Positions 11,037-26,400 are shown, numbered from the stretch's first letter. The stretch: DNA of 64,000 bases from Laguncularia racemosa (GCA_037954665.1 JBBMOL010000291.1:124001-188000), one strand, 5' to 3'. Made by a program: numbers and translations. The notes: a model not told the origin generated them from the letters alone.

Positions 11037-14000
11037 TTAACATGTAGATAGCCCCAGCGTCAGATTTGTATCAGTCTCTTTTCTCTCAGGTAGAGCATTG
11101 AGTTCATTAAATTCTCCAGAGTCATCGTGACTTAAACGCAATTGTAGATCAGGCAGCCATTTCTTCTCTTTGTATTTATCAAGATTGATGCTGCTTCCTT
11201 CTATATCCAGTTTCATGTCCTTCGTTTGTCTTTCCTCGAACAATGTCCTCCGACACTGAAAATTTTTCAAGAAGAAAATGTTAATCGAAAAAGATTTGGC
11301 TCCTTACCATTTTGAGACACGATTTAAATTGTAAAAGAACTTTTCATCTCATCTACCATGTTTCAAATAAAATACCACCAAATGATATCATTTTGCACTT
11401 TGATCGGCTATAAATTCATAATAGACTTGACAATAAGCCAGTTAGCTCATGTAAGGAAAAAGAAGTTAATTATTGATGCAAATCTGGCTTAAATGCTGAT
11501 AAAGTTGAACTTATTTTCATATGTAGCGAAGAAGTTGCTCATATTAATTATGTTGGTTCTTGAAATTCACTAATTTGATTGAAATTTCTGTGTCCCTAAG
11601 TGGTGTTGACATTTGTATCTTTTTCAATCATATGTTGCTACATATAAAAAGAAAAATGTAAAATAGTGTTTACAATGAATATTTGGTATGTATAAAATGT
11701 GATTAGAAAAGATACAAATTAGCCCACCATTAATTATATAGGGCCTTACTTGGTGGATGAATTCAAAAATATAGATGACTTAAAGGACACCTTTGAAACA
11801 TATGCGACGTAGCTTTATTGAAGTTTAATTCAAACACACTGTATTCAGCCCATTTGATTCTATATATAATAGTGTATATAAGGTGGATGCATACCATAAA
11901 AATAATAATCTATCAAAATTTTATTAAGCTAAGTAATACTAAAAAAATTTACTTCCATCTATAAGCTTAAACTTTTATATCAATTGATCGTATAATCAAA
12001 CTCAACATGATATAAAAGCAAATGGCCATATTTAAAATCCCTAACAGCCATTTCACCCCTTCTAATCAAGTTCTTCATTTAATGCGTATTAGTAAACCCA
12101 CAAAGGAGGGATGCATTAAATAACAAATACAATAAGTTCACACTATTAATTTAAGAAGCATAAACTTTTAAGTCTAATTCAATCTTAAGTCATCTAAAAT
12201 GTAGGTTTAATTGATCAAATGCAACACCAATTTAATCATTTTTGGAAAATAAGAAAAAGTGGAACAACGGAATCTTATTATAATATACGGTATACCCAGC
12301 CAATAAAAAATACATACATGACAGTGGTCTTTAAAATTCCAATACAAAGCTATAATGCCTATAGAAAATTAAGAATAATTGATTGCCTCGAGTCGAGTCA
12401 TGGTGCCTAGAAAAAAATTAAAAACCAATTGTGATTTTGATAGTTAGATGTTTGGTGCACACTTATTTTATTTGTCAACCGGGTACACTAGGTTATCAAA
12501 CTGACAAGAAATTAGATAACTTGAAAGCCAGAAGAGAGAGGACTAAAAATACCTCAGGTGGAGCTGACGGTGTCTCAAACCCGCACTCTGCACTACGAGT
12601 TACGTGCATGGGAGTGTTAACAGTGTGGGGTTGGAACTTGTTGAATGTCCTGGCTTGTGAGCTCCATATAGAACCTTGTGCCGGCCGGTTACACAATGTA
12701 TCTCCCCAATAAATTGTAGAAGAAGGTGAAGAACATTTTCGAGCAAAACCACCATGTTGACTCGTCAATAATTCGCGAGGAGGCCACCTTTTGTCCTCGA
12801 GAAATCTGCTGGGTCGTAAAGGTTCATTTGTCGTTGTATCTGCAACTTCAAACAAGTGATTGTTGTTTCGATTTTGGAACATTGTCGTTGTTGGACTAAG
12901 AAAGCTTTTGTCTTGTCCGGACAGTGAATCTTTGTTCCATGGCGACATGGATGACGACCTTGCCAAGGGATCAACAAAACCCCAGGGTTGGTACCTGTGA
13001 ATATTAGGACAAACATGGAAACCATACAATGGAAAAGTTAACAGCACTGCACCATATAAATATTGGGATTATATTACGTCAAACAAGATATAGATTATCG
13101 AGGATTTTCATATACAAAGGAAAGGCATTTTGGATTTTTCTCAGTAGTCTATATATTTATGTTTACTACTTTGGCCTGTATTTTTTTGTTTTTAAATAAT
13201 ATGCTTTTGGACCATGAATGAATGAATTACACCTTTTTGGGGGGATTGATTCTATTGTCAGATTCTCCCCCTCAACCCCACCCCACCCCCCCACCTTTCT
13301 TTTTTGCAAACTTTTTTATTATCTGATTTGGTTATAAACATTGTTAACTACTCTCCCCACGTACGTAAAATTTAGTAAGGCTTATGGCTTAGTCAAAGCC
13401 TATCCTTGGAAAAGTTTGTTGAGATTTGAAAATTTAAAATAATCGAAAAAGTAATGTTATAAAATTATTGGAATGTTAAAAATATATATGTTAAACTATT
13501 GATTGAGTATAGATAAATTTATTAAATTATTAAAATATGATTCAACTTTTTTTTGTAATTTTAAAATATACAAATAACCTTTAAATCATTACTCGAATTC
13601 CTAACCCATCATTAGAAGGACCATAAATTATAATATTAATAGAGTTTTATGATGGATTTGAGATTTATTTTCATTATAAGCTATGATAAATATCTATGCC
13701 TAATCAATAGTTTAAAAGGTATATTTGCAATATCTCCAAATTTAACGCTAAATGATTTTCCGACTTAGCCAAAGCCAATATCCGGTACTATATCTATGAA
13801 GCTAGATAACTTATATACTATATATCAAGGCTTCAGGGAAGAAAAGTTAACCTTGTAGAACTTGATTTGTAATCATAAGCTCGTTTCAAGAAAGGCTCAA
13901 GAAAATGGCTTCCGTTGTCCTTCCTGTGATGCTCATGAGCCTTACTAATTCTTCCATATATCTGGATAAAGTGTTCCCTTCCTTGAAATGCTGAGCTCCC

Positions 14001-15506
14001 CAATAATAAAACCGTGGAAAAAGTTACACGAATACGTAATTAGCTAAAAAATGTGTGATGCAAATAAAATGTGTAACTTCATTTTCTAGATATATCTTTA
14101 TAGTACATTCAAGAAAAAACAATGTGAAAGGTTTCTTCTTGTGACCTAATAAATTATACTTCCTAGTGTATTTATTATGTCATATTCCTACTCTAAATAC
14201 ATGTGAGTTAAATAAAATTTCCTTCGAAAACCATTTTTAAATTTTTAAATAATTTCAACTATTATTCGGTAAATTAAGAGAAATTGAAATAATAGAAATC
14301 AAAAGGATTCATTTCTGAGTATATTTTGGGTAGCTTGAATATCAGGCGAGCCTTGGTGGAGCCATCAAGTTGCTCCCTTAGGTTCCGAGAGGTTGGGGGT
14401 TTGAGGAGCAGCAATAGCCAAAAACATATTCATAACAAGTGCCATTAAACCTCCAATCGGAAAAGATTCTTCAAAATAAAGTAGGGCTAGCAACTTGAAA
14501 GTTGCAACGATTAGCTAGCCATTCACCCCATTTAGAGGAATATTTACCTTGGCCGGACTCATCAAGCTTCTTGCTTCGATACATCTGAAACAAATATACA
14601 AAATGATATATAAATCGATTGGAAGAAAAAGAAAAATAATGAGGATTTTGCTAGCAAGTGATCGAAAAGAGGAATGTTGTGGTTGTATTTCAGCTAGGGC
14701 ATAAAGATATTGCAGATTTGCTTTAGATGTCATGTTGTGGTTATGTTGGTACCTGCAAGTGACTCTTTACATGCGCAATACTAAGTCCCCTAACATTCAT
14801 CAATTGGAGGACCAACTTCGGAGTTGCTTCTGTCACAAGCACAGTAAATTAATATCGAATGTCATTAGTATCTTAGAAAATGATAAATTTGCATCCTAAT
14901 AAGATGAAGCATATACATAAATTGCCTTTATTGTATTATTATTATTATTATTTTTAACTTTGCATTAATATTCAGTTCTCAACCACATTTTGGAACAAAT
15001 GCGTATATTACCACATAGCTTTTCCTAATATAAGGGATCATGTGTTAAATTGCTTTTCTTCACATGGTATATCACTTCTATCGAAGCTTTTTTCACTAGC
15101 ATATATCGGCAACGAAGAGGAACTTACTCTCTTGGCCCCCAAGCCTTTCGACTGCATGAACAAAGGCTAGATGTAGCTCAGGAGTCCAACGAAGCCTAGG
15201 CATTTTGGACCGCACGTACTGTCTTACACTCGTTGTCCGATCTTTGCTTCCTTCACAAGTTGTTGAATTCCCGCTCGAATTGACCTTTTCGTTAGATGTC
15301 CCTTCTTCAACACCATCATCAGACTGCATATTAATGTTGTCGCTGGCGCTGCATTCTTCTTCAAACACTGCATCCTCGTTCAAGTCAAACGAGAAGCCCT
15401 TAATATTTGGAGATGAACTCCACGTTGATGAAGAGGTCTTCGATTCATGACTTTGCTCACTCTTGTTGCTTTTATTTTCATCATGTATGTTTCTCCCATC
15501 AGCCAT
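11037..15506 (-). CDS. GARP (MYB-SHAQKYF-like) transcription factor, KANADI/At1g14600-type, with EAR motifs
   Basis: Six coding exons, with splice phases checked by hand: 15128-15506, 14753-14829, 14548-14584, 13852-13990, 12553-12994 and 11037-11255. They sum to 1293 nt, 430 aa. All introns are GT-AG (298, 168, 557, 857 and 1297 bp). The start is the first ATG (MADGRN). Residues 1-92 are Ser/Glu-rich and disordered. Residues about 94-155 form one GARP-type MYB-like domain: MPRLRWTPELH, FVHAVERLGGQ, then across the exon 1/2 join KATPKLVLQLMNVRGLSIAH and VKSHLQ|MYRSKK. The SHLQMYRS end marks the clade annotated as Myb family/KAN2-like (Arabidopsis At1g14600, At2g38300, At2g40260). The C-terminus carries LQLRL (395-399) and LTLGL (423-427), EAR-type repression motifs, so a nuclear DNA-binding repressor is inferred. 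No frame damage is seen. The exact orthologue and targets are unknown. Confidence 0.88.
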
Positions 15507-16140
15507 GATGAACTAAAACGGCACAGTTCCACCCTGTGTTGGAGAAGCATGAACAATCTTTGAAGAAGAAAATGTTGCAAGAGTAATAATAAAACTGAAT
15601 TGATGGTCTAATGTGTATCAATGGTCATGATAAAATACCACCTTCCACCTATCTTCGGCTTCATCAGGAGCCATACAAGGATAGATTCATATAATAAAAA
15701 ACTTCAGATAAAATGCCCGTAAGTAACTAAACCAAAATAAATTATATTACCTAACTTTATTATAGGTCTACGTTTAGGGAATCTTAGGCATGTATTATTA
15801 AACCTGTGGATGGTTCTGCCTTAGAGCAAATACGATACAAACAAAAATGGTAGTATTTTAGCTAGGGTACTAATATCGAGAAGGCATGAATTTGTGAGCA
15901 TATATATGAACTACAGTCCGAAAAAATCAATTAATTACTGATGAATTTGACATTTGGTGACTATGGATTCTTGAACCTCTATGAAGACTGACAAAAAATA
16001 ACTAAAGAAACCTATGGGTTAAGACAAAACTCTCTCTTGCATCAGTGCCATATATAGACGCACCACTTATTTATATTTCCTTAATTATATTACACAAAAA
16101 TTGATAAATATTTTTGAGATTTTTTTTTTTGGGTATGTTG

Positions 16141-16192
16141 GATATATATATATATGTGTGTGTGTGTGTGTTTGTATGTATGTATATATATA
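16141..16192. repeat. Compound TA/TG/TATG microsatellite
   Basis: Consecutive runs of TA, TG and TATG/TA. Such compound repeats are usually length-polymorphic. Confidence 0.9.
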
Positions 16193-17328
16193 TTCTTATA
16201 ATGGTCTTGATTTCTCGATTCCTGTACTTTGAGAAACGTGAACACACATGTGCATGTTTAATTTATGGTATATGAGAATAAAGCAATAATACCATGTAGT
16301 ATCTCAATCCATTCCTGTAAATCATGTCTTAATCATAACTTGATATTTCTTACTTCCCAGGTTAATTATTACCCGATTATATGTGATGAGATTGCGCAAA
16401 AAAAAAAAAAAAACAACTTTAGGAAAAGATATAATCAGATTTTAGTATAAGCACATAACTGTTTAATATATATTTCTAAAAGGGCAATGCACACATATAA
16501 TTAAGAGATGGATTTATGAGAAAACGATTGAAAGCTAGATTTAGGGTTTCAAATGATGGATCCGATAAACGGCCATGACCACATCTTAATTTTAGCTAAG
16601 TGAACATTTTCTTAACTAGGAAATTGACATAGGAAATCTAACACGGCTCATGTGAGGGTTCAGAACCTTTTGATATGGGGGACAGAGCTGCAAGGAACGA
16701 AGTTCACAAACACTAGTTGATGGAGATGGAGGATAATGAGATTAATCTGGATGGTCATACTTCTTCAAAAACTAGATGGTTTTCATAAAAAGAAAAGGAA
16801 AAAGAAATAAAGAAAAAAAAAAAGAAAATTGAAATTTGCAAGACCAAATGTTAGTTGAATAAATCAAGTGTTGTCCACAAGGTAATTATAATAACATGAT
16901 CCATGACCATGATAACTGAATTATTTTACTGCCCTTTGACAAGCCCCTTTTGGCTCTTCACTTCATCTGAAGATGCTATGAAAAACTTTTCCATTACAAG
17001 AGTTTTCATGGACTTACCAAAAGCACTTGTATCTTATTGAATTAACATTTGGATCCAAACTTTGGAGATTAATTTCCCTGCAAAAAGAAGTGAGAGATTG
17101 TTGGGTGGGATCAACAAATAATTTACATTTCAAAGTGGAAATAAACCTAGCTATGACATAAACCCTAATTAACAACACTTCATAAGAAAAAAAAAATTTA
17201 AAAACAAAGCAAGCCGTATTTACTTATTTAGCTTCTTCAAGCTAAATGGTATTGCAAAACTAGGAAATCGAATTCATCAACTGCAAAATCAAAGAAAAGC
17301 ACACGAGTGGAGTGGTGTAAAGGCAGAG

Positions 17329-17331
<3 letters not shown>

Positions 17332-17359
<28 letters not shown>
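17332..17359. repeat. (AG)n microsatellite
   Basis: About 14 AG units in uninterrupted run. On the minus strand this is a CT tract upstream of the GARP gene, a position where CT tracts are common in plant leaders and core promoters. Confidence 0.95.
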
Positions 17360-17499
17360 TTACTGGTTTCCTTTTTCTTTTTCCTCCTTGAGAGGAAGGG
17401 GGAAGTAATGAGGAACGTGTGTGGGGGATTGAGGTGGTTGTTCGTCGTGTAATAAGAGTGTTAGCATATTGCAAATATTCCCACACTTGTATATAATAA

Positions 17500-20400
17500 T
17501 GTTAAATTATTAATTGGGGAGACACATCGAGGAAGACTATTGTCGGAAAGCAACTTTCTCTCTCTCTTCTACTCTTCTTTTTCATTAATTATGTGTGTTT
17601 TTATTTATTTATTTATTTGTTGTCAATGCAAAAAGAAATTACAAGCACCATGATATATATGAATATATTTACGTAGCAGCTCATGTGACTCTTTTCAAAC
17701 CCCTTTCACGTTTTTATTCTAGCATGACAGCTAGGCTTTTTTTACCTCTAGTCTCTCTCCTTCTCTGTCTCAGCCTACCAATCCGTGATGATCTTTATAA
17801 TTAGTTGACCTTTAAATTTTCCTGGGGCTTCCTCACTTTTTCTATTTCTTCATTTTAATTTTCTTATGAAAGAATAACCGCTTAATCAAATTTCCGCATT
17901 ATGTGGGAAAAATAGATTCATTATACACATGGAAGGATATGCTAATACTCAATTACAAGGATAAAGTTTATGTTAGGACTTTTGCTTAATAATAAGCTTA
18001 AAAGTCTTGCAAGTATTCATTTTACCAAATAAAATAAGGTTGGATTAAATGGCTACTTAGTAGATGAAGAGATTAGAATTTGATATTACATACTTATTAT
18101 ATTATTTATTTCCTATCAAACTAGACATCAAGAACATGCAAGAATAAAAGTTAAATGCCACTATACTCTCTCACCTAATAACTTTGAGTTACCTTTTTTC
18201 TTCTCCTCACTAGAAACCCTAATTAGTAGGCTTCAAGAGACTTCCACTAGACTAGGTTAATACAAACACAATGCTTTTTTTTTTCTTTTTTCCTTTTTTG
18301 GTTGGAAAAACAAACACCATACTTAATCAACTAAATTTCCTAAAAAAAGAAAATAATTGTTGATAAGAGAAAGATTAAAGGATTTCTAAATAGTAAGCAA
18401 ATGATCTTGAGAGTAACTTAAGTAGCTGATAATAAACACATGTGATGCTCGTATCACACACCTTAACTAACACAATCAAATAAATGTATAAATCAAACAT
18501 GTCAACGAGTAAGTTCCAATTCCTTTTTTTTTAATCTCTAATTTGCACATATTTAACAAATAATAATCATTTCATCACAATTTCTCTACTCAATCCAACC
18601 ATTAATAATTAGTCTATAGCCTCTTACTTTACACCAATCACGCGACAACTGATGGTAATTACCACTTCGCTTCAATTTCCTAACCCATGATACCCATCCC
18701 CCAACCATCGGTTAGATTTATAACCCTAGTTGATTCCTCTTGATTTCCTATCCTACTTAATAAGTGTTCCACCTCCTATTAAGCCGCTTCATCCCAAGTT
18801 CATGACTTTTAAATGGTCATTGTTGGCTTATAGTCGATACTCCTTACTCTATCTTAGGCGATAAGTATCCCCTATTCAAACTAGACTAGTTACTTCATTC
18901 GAAATTCCTAACCCACTTTAGTGGCCACTATTTATTAGTTCACAACCCATATAGTCTACCATACAATATGTGGTAGGTATTCCTCAACATATTCAACCAA
19001 CCAACTACACACAACTCAACATGTGCTATTAAAAATGAAGTTTAAGTTATTTTTTTTTTATACATTATATAAAAACAAAAGCTACCTGCACACATTAGAA
19101 TAGAAAAATACTGGAAAAGAAAAATACTTTACAAATGAAGTTGTTCCCATACAATAGTCAAGAACTTGTGATAGTATTCAACTAGAATAAGTTGTTCTTC
19201 TTGAATACCTTGATTTAGCGCCAAAGAATTTCCTACCGCTATCCTATAGTATTCATCTCTACTTGGTGATAAATAAAGCATTCGAGCAATAGGGCATCAC
19301 CTAGGGTGTTCAAATTTTGTGTTGTCCCATCTCAAATTATCTAAAACTAAATAATCATTAATAATGTATTTAAATCATAAATTATGAAGTTCTATTGACT
19401 AAGTTTTGGTTCTTTGCCAATTTAGTGGATCAAACTTAAAGTTTAGCCAAATGAACTAGTTAGAGTGACTTGAATTTGGAAACATTGACATTTTGAGTTT
19501 CATAGAACAGTCTCTCATTTAGCCAAATTTGCCTAATAAACTTACAGTTTGGTTGACATGTTACCAAAAAGTGCTTCTTTTGAGTTCTTATCCAAATTAA
19601 TTGGTTGAAATCTAGGTTTTCTAAAATCATAAGGTTTGCTTGAAGGTTGAAGATTTTTGAATTCATTTTATCACTATTCATTTTGATTTATCCATGGGTT
19701 TTCACTCATTTAAATCATTTCTAATCCTACTTTTAACCTCATAAACAGCTAAAGTAGATTCAACTACTGAGGATTCCATTTTTCATTTGTTCAAAAACTC
19801 ATTTAAATAGCAAGCATTTGCCTAAATTTAATCTCATTCTAATTCACTACCGACACAACTATTATTATGCATGTTTGCTTAATCTAAGTTAAACAATTTC
19901 TACCTTGATCATTAGCTTAAATAATATGATTAAACTAAAGTGATCTAAAACCACACCATACATTAGCCGAGAGCATTGCCTGTTAATTTTATTATAATTG
20001 TAATTTTATTATAATCTTATTCTTTATGAAAGAACTATATTATAATGTTTAATTTAAATTCATAATAACAATTTTATAAAAAATCTTTACTATAAGAAAG
20101 TATAGAATAGCTATTCATTATTCAAACTTGTGAATAATAGTTCTATTGATAATTTTTTTCTGCTTTTATTAAAATCAAAATGATAAATTACATTCTTATT
20201 AAAACTTTTTTTTACTCTCAATAATATATATTATATAACAATCTATTCCACTCAACAAAATAAACAGGTAGTAATAATCAAATCTTGATCTAATGAGCTG
20301 GTTTAACTAGATTGATTCGGAACCGCAAGTAGATTAGTTGAGAGCTTTGCTGAAACTAAGACCCAGAGCTTAAGCTGAACCAGAAAACCGATTGCTTCGT

Positions 20401-23400
20401 CCAAATCTGATCGAGGTAACCAGCTGGATAATTTGTAATTTTTTTTTCCCTTTGCAAAAGAAATTAAGTAAATGAAAAGAATAATTTTTTTTATAAAAAA
20501 AAAAGAACCAAAATTGTTACGTGGTGTGCTTGGTTTTTAAATGTTTAATTATATGATAATATTTGATGAAGTTACCATCAAACTTAGTTAAAATTAGTTT
20601 TCCTAAGACGCAAATCAATCTCTCTAACACCAACCTATTATCCTATCAGAATCAGATCCGCTTTAACTACCTTGGAATTATCTGACTATTGAAGATAAAA
20701 ATTGGGATTAGTTATAAAAACCATCTTCATATTTCGTATTCTTCACTTTGCATATCTATTTTATTATTTTTGCAGTTATGTGATTTGGGTTTTTTTACTT
20801 TTTTACTTTTTGCATACTTGTGTTTTTTATTAATTACATCACCTAAAATTTTACAATTTTCACTTCTTACACATATTTTTTCTTTTTTCTTTTTTTTTCC
20901 AGTTATATGAAGACTAATCAAACCAACACTCTAGTAGATCTATTAAGGTTTCATGTTTTCTTTTAGAATCTTCTTTTTTTTTTTTACATTATATAATTTC
21001 GAAAAGAATAATACAAGTATATAAAGTTTAAAATGTGTGAAAACTCCCGAATAATTTTGGTAACTAATACCCTAAAACTTACATTCAAACTATTTAAAAT
21101 ACCTATGTCATTATTAGAGTCTTAAGTAGTCAACTCATTGATGAACCAATCATGTGGCTTAGCCCATTGATGAATGCTTTAAAAGAATATTATAAATGAT
21201 GTGACCGAAGATGGTTTTGAGTCATCAAAAAAGAAAATGGTGTACTGATAAAGTTGAATTTAAACAAGTTCATGTCATCTATAGGTAGAAGGTTCATCCA
21301 AGGTCACAAATGGACACTCATCTTGATTCCCTTTAGGATCCATGCAGCTTATTTAACGGATCGACATGCTTCTTTTAGTTCCTTAGGTCTTGCTGTTTAG
21401 AGTCCTCTACAGGCTTTCAATTATGTTAATTTGTCATTGGTGATGGATTATGTCATTTTAATTTTTTCATTCTCAGTTGATATTATTTTTTGTAATCTCT
21501 AATTTAACGCAACATTAGGTTTTTTTTTCACATTATTTTTTTTTTAAGTTTTTGTTCAATTATAATCCTTCTAGTTTTAAAAAGGGTAACGTCATTTCAT
21601 TATTTAGATTATCTCTTTCTTTTTTTATCTGCTTAGTACATTTGTGAAGTCTTTAGGGCATGTTAAAATCCAATCATGGGCTCTTTGGTACAAAGCCAAA
21701 TTTCATCTCAAAACTTTGTTTTGAAACATGAAAAGAGGATAGAAGATGAACAGAAAAGAAAATAAAAGGAGTGCGTAATGATAGAAAAATGTGGCAATGT
21801 ATTTTTGTTTTTGGATTGAAGATAAGTGAAACGTGTAAAAAGTGTATTTTATTTCTAAATATAAAAATATACATACACTTCAGAATTAATTTTTAATCTT
21901 TTGTAAGTTATTGTAATTCTTCATTATTGATTTGGAGAAGATAGGCCCATCTCCCTCCTCAACTCCTTAACAAACCCTAGTGTAGGGTGATTTTCCGATG
22001 GTCATTCCTACTCTTTAAGCCTCTTTGCTTCCTTCACCATTCTAAATTTGTTGATCTATTGTTGTTGTTTTGTTATTCCCATTGTCAGTAATCCATCGAC
22101 ATTATGTTTCAAACCTATCTGCCACCATCTCAAAATGTTAAAAAAAAAAAAAAAGAAAAAAGAATAAGAAGAAGAAGAAAATTCACTTAAAATCGAAATC
22201 ATATCATTTTATCCTAAAAGCATTATAACCTAGTAGGGGGCGATGTGCCCACCATTCCACCACCATCAATTTGGAGGCTTGCGAAAGGTTTCTTCTTTTT
22301 TTTTTCTCTCTCTTTTCTGACTAATTAATGTAGCAATCCACCACGATTGATGAGTTGATCATAGGTAGTGAGCTATCTACAACCTGCAGTTGACTGGCTA
22401 GATGGCAACATGCTAATGACAACTTGCCATGCTTTTAGTATTTTTATTAATTGAACAAATGTTATATATTATTTTTGCAATTTTTATTTTCACTGTGAAA
22501 TAATAAATTAAAATTTTAAAATAAATTCAAGCTACCACGAAATTTTCTATCCATCAACACCCGCAACATTCTCTCCTACCGGAATCCGGACGCAATGCAT
22601 CTGAAAAGATTACAAAATGATTTCGGTGTATCATAATGATGCAACTTGCAGGAACAAGCAGAGTTCAGTAAAAAGCAATTTTTATATTCGAGTAGGACCT
22701 GCTACTTCTGACATGCATATGCACTGTATTGATAATATAGACACGGTTTTTCTGCATTAATTCAAGGTTGTTTTTGCTGTTATCCTATGATTACCTATTA
22801 ATTTACGATTTTAAGGTTATTTTTACCTCATTCTAATTTGTGCCATCGATCTGATGATGGAAGTCATAGCCAAACAGAACCTGCAATGCTGAACCATAGA
22901 CCATCTAACAAAAAATTATATTGGTTTATGTGACCCTATCATAAGCTTCCCATAACTCTAGCATTTTTTGAGAATAGGATAATTACAGAAATTACAATTT
23001 ACTATCCTATGTTTTGTCCGTTCTAACTGCGAGACGCTGTTGTCTGCTAAATAACTATTTTCAGCCCTCAAGTAAAATTGAGAAAATCTTAAATCGTGTT
23101 TATGTTACTTAAAAGCTTTAAATCTAACAAAATAATAAACCATCTTCATGACCTTTGAGCAAGGTAAGAATGTTTTCTGTTTTATCAGGAGACGTGTGTG
23201 CATCTATCACGTACCGTTTCTAACCTAGAATTGAAAATCACTAATTAGAAAAACATCACATTTATATAAAGATAAAACACAAATTAGTAAATCATAAAAG
23301 CCTAAAAGTATGGGTTTATGTTTTTGTTATTTCCCCCCCAAAAGTAACAGCTACTGCGTCACGCTTATTATAAGAGAACTGCACAGTAAGCCTAGTAACT

Positions 23401-26400
23401 CGTCCGATAATTTTAGAGTAGTACGAAGTATATAAAGTTAGAAATGTGAAAAAGACATGAACTAGATCAAAATTGTAAATCTCTATCCTTGTCTCTCTCT
23501 TAAAGTCCTGGATCCTTATCCCTACCGTCCAAGTATTTACTTTCCAAGGCATTTCAGAGAGAATTTGAACACATTGTCACCGTATGTCAATGCACCATTA
23601 TTTTATTGCTCTTTGGGAAGAGAAGCATCAGAATAGTCACCAAATCAAGAATCGATTCAAGGATTAGGTTGGGCTAAAAGACACTCAAAGCTTACTAGAA
23701 ATCTGTGGCACACCAATATTTTATGTATTTAGGGTTTTGGAGAGAGAGATTCTAATGAGACAATGACAAATATTCGAAGGATTAAAGTAACAATTTGGAT
23801 GGGCAAGAGTATACTAGAGAGATGGGAAATGAACAATTTAAAAATGCTACGTGACCATTAAATTATGGTTGCATGTTCTGTCTTTCTTGTGCATGAGAGT
23901 TGACATTTTCATTAATCCATGACGTTGGCCCATCAACAAAGAATCTTTCTCAGAATTAGTCGTTTCATGATATACTCATCAAGAAAATGATGTTTTACCT
24001 TATTATACCTACACGAAAAATCAAACCCTATCTTTGATTTGGTCATATTAATAAGTGTCATTGAAATATTTACTAATTATTTATATTGTTTATGTTTTTC
24101 GATCTAAATTATATATTTTATGAAAAAATAATTATATATAAATATGAAAACTTTTTTTATTTAATTTGGTTTTTTCATATTTGATTATATATAACCTTTT
24201 CCGTTTTTATTTCAACCACAAAAAAAAAAAAAAAAAACTTCTTCCATTTTTATTTGTTTTCTCAAAGAAATCAAAGTGTGTGCTTTCTCGAACAAATTCA
24301 CAATGGTCAAACAGCATCGAGATTAATGATAACTTAAATAATATTGACAAGTTGGACTACGTGGGAATGCATATATATAATAAGAAAAATGAAAGCATCT
24401 GCAAATGTACTGTTTCAGAGTAATCCCACGAGTATTTGAAACAGGAATAAGCCTCGAGAGTTTGCACCGAGAAACGATCTTTTACATGCATTCATAAAAG
24501 GTAATTCATACTTGCAATGGATAACAATATTGACTTTCCATTCATCTATTATATCCAAAATAACAAACATCAATCTTCTTCGTATTCACTTATAATCCTA
24601 AATTTTTATGAAATTTCTGTTAGTGAACATGATATAGATATTTATACGTATAATATGTGCCCTTGAAAAAAAGTAAAATCATAAATTCAATTAATTGAGA
24701 TCAACCATTTTAAATGTAAGACCAGAAAAATATTGTAATTACATGTCAATCTTCTTTATCCAAGCTTGTTCATGCTATTAGACAGGTTCAAATTTAGAGC
24801 TTTACCATTTGGACGGGTTTTTTTTTTTCTTTAAAAAAAAAAAAAAAGAACGGAATTAGTTATGCATAATTTAAGCCAAAGTAATATACAATGCGGAGAC
24901 CGCTAGATATCATGAAAAGATTGGGAAAAGCATGCTAGCCAGCCTCTAGATTTGTGTAAAAAATAATCAAATTAATTTTCTATATTATAACAAAGTTATC
25001 TTCTATTTTTATATCAAAATTCAAACTCATTTGTATTTATGTGTTTACCATTTCATCAATGAAGTCTCTCTTTTAATATTTTTTATATATGACACTCTAA
25101 ATAGAGGACTTATATGGTTTGATAGTAGAAACATAAAATATTTAATAACATTTTGTGAAAACAAGAGGACTTAAGTCACTCACTTAAAATATGAAGTATT
25201 TAATTAAATTTGGCATAAAAAAATGAGGACTTAAAAATTTTATTACACACATAGGGATGCCACTAGTGGATTATTATAGAGTATCCAATCTGCCTGTCCT
25301 GCCTAGAGTTTTGGAATGGGTTTGGGATTTATTTCAAAACTTTGTAATGTTATGGGTCAAGTTTTGAGTTTTAAATAAAACTTGATAGGAAATCCACCCC
25401 AATAAAAATTCTAGATAATTATACTTTTTTACTCAATTAAATAATTTTCTTTTCATTTTATATTATGTGTTTCTATGCATTCTTTGTTAGACATTGGGTC
25501 AAAGCAAAAAGCTGAAAGATTCAATGATGATATCAATCAATGCATCGTTATTTAAAGAATAAGTAGAAAACTTTGTTTCATGTTCTTGTAAAAAAAAAAA
25601 AAACTCAAAAAAGTAACAAATGAGAGATAATGTACTATCATTATATTATTTGCAAATCATTTCTCCAAAAAAAAATAATAATCTCATAATATTTAATAGA
25701 AAGGCCAAGTTAAAACTAATACACAAGTACTCCTTCAAATCAATAGCTATTTTTCATAAGAGTGGTCATACAATATTTCATAATTAGACATGTTTTCATA
25801 ACATGAACTTTAGAAGATATTTTTTATTATGTTGAGCTAGGTCGGGTTAGATTAGAAGTTTTGAGTATTGGATAAAGATTCTATAGGGTTTTTGGAGTAA
25901 TTTTGGAAAGCTCCACAAATTATCTGATAAAGTTCAAATTTTACAAAATCCATTATGAACCTAGTACCATTGCATCCCAACAAACATAGGGGATTTTTGA
26001 CACACTCATACTAGAAAAATTCGGAGAGAAAAGATTGATTGACAAAGTTAATTAGGAGTATAAGATTTTTTATCGTAGCCGTTAACAAAATCAAATGCCG
26101 ATGGAATATTTATTGTGGTTGGCAAATACATGACATTGCGAAATTGATCAGTCTGCTTGTATTGAGTGAGATCGTCTCATTACTTCTTCAAATAAAATTG
26201 TCTTCTACTCCTTTTTAGTTTCATATTATTTAATGAGAATCATTTACTATAATTAAACAAATAGAGCCATCATCCGCAAAATGTTTTTTTTTTTCTTTTC
26301 CCAATGCAAAATGGTATTGACTTAACTTTTTCTTTGGATCACTTGTTCGATATAAAAGTCAAGATACGCAAGATCTGAGTGGTTAATTATATGTGCATCA

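Larger units (their letters stand above)
15507..17500 (-). promoter_or_regulatory. Upstream region and probable 5' UTR of the GARP gene
   Basis: Just before the start codon the minus strand reads CTCCAACACAG|GGTGG (AG at 15534-15535), a good splice acceptor, which would make 15507-15533 the tail of the leader. About 17290-17490 reads on the minus strand as a CT-rich leader-like block with a (CT)14 run at 17332-17359, typical of plant 5' UTRs. A leader intron of about 1.7 kb between them is inferred. A (TA)/(TG)/(TATG) microsatellite lies at 16141-16192. Confidence 0.4.

Noticed and set aside
14330..14420. GC-richer patch in GARP intron 3 with a GGTTCCGAGAGGTT stretch, checked as a tRNA
   Set aside because: No acceptor stem or anticodon arm can be formed; no tRNA gene was found anywhere in the window.
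17289..17486. Minus-strand frame with a Ser-Leu run
   Set aside because: The run is the CT microsatellite of the probable GARP leader, not a protein.
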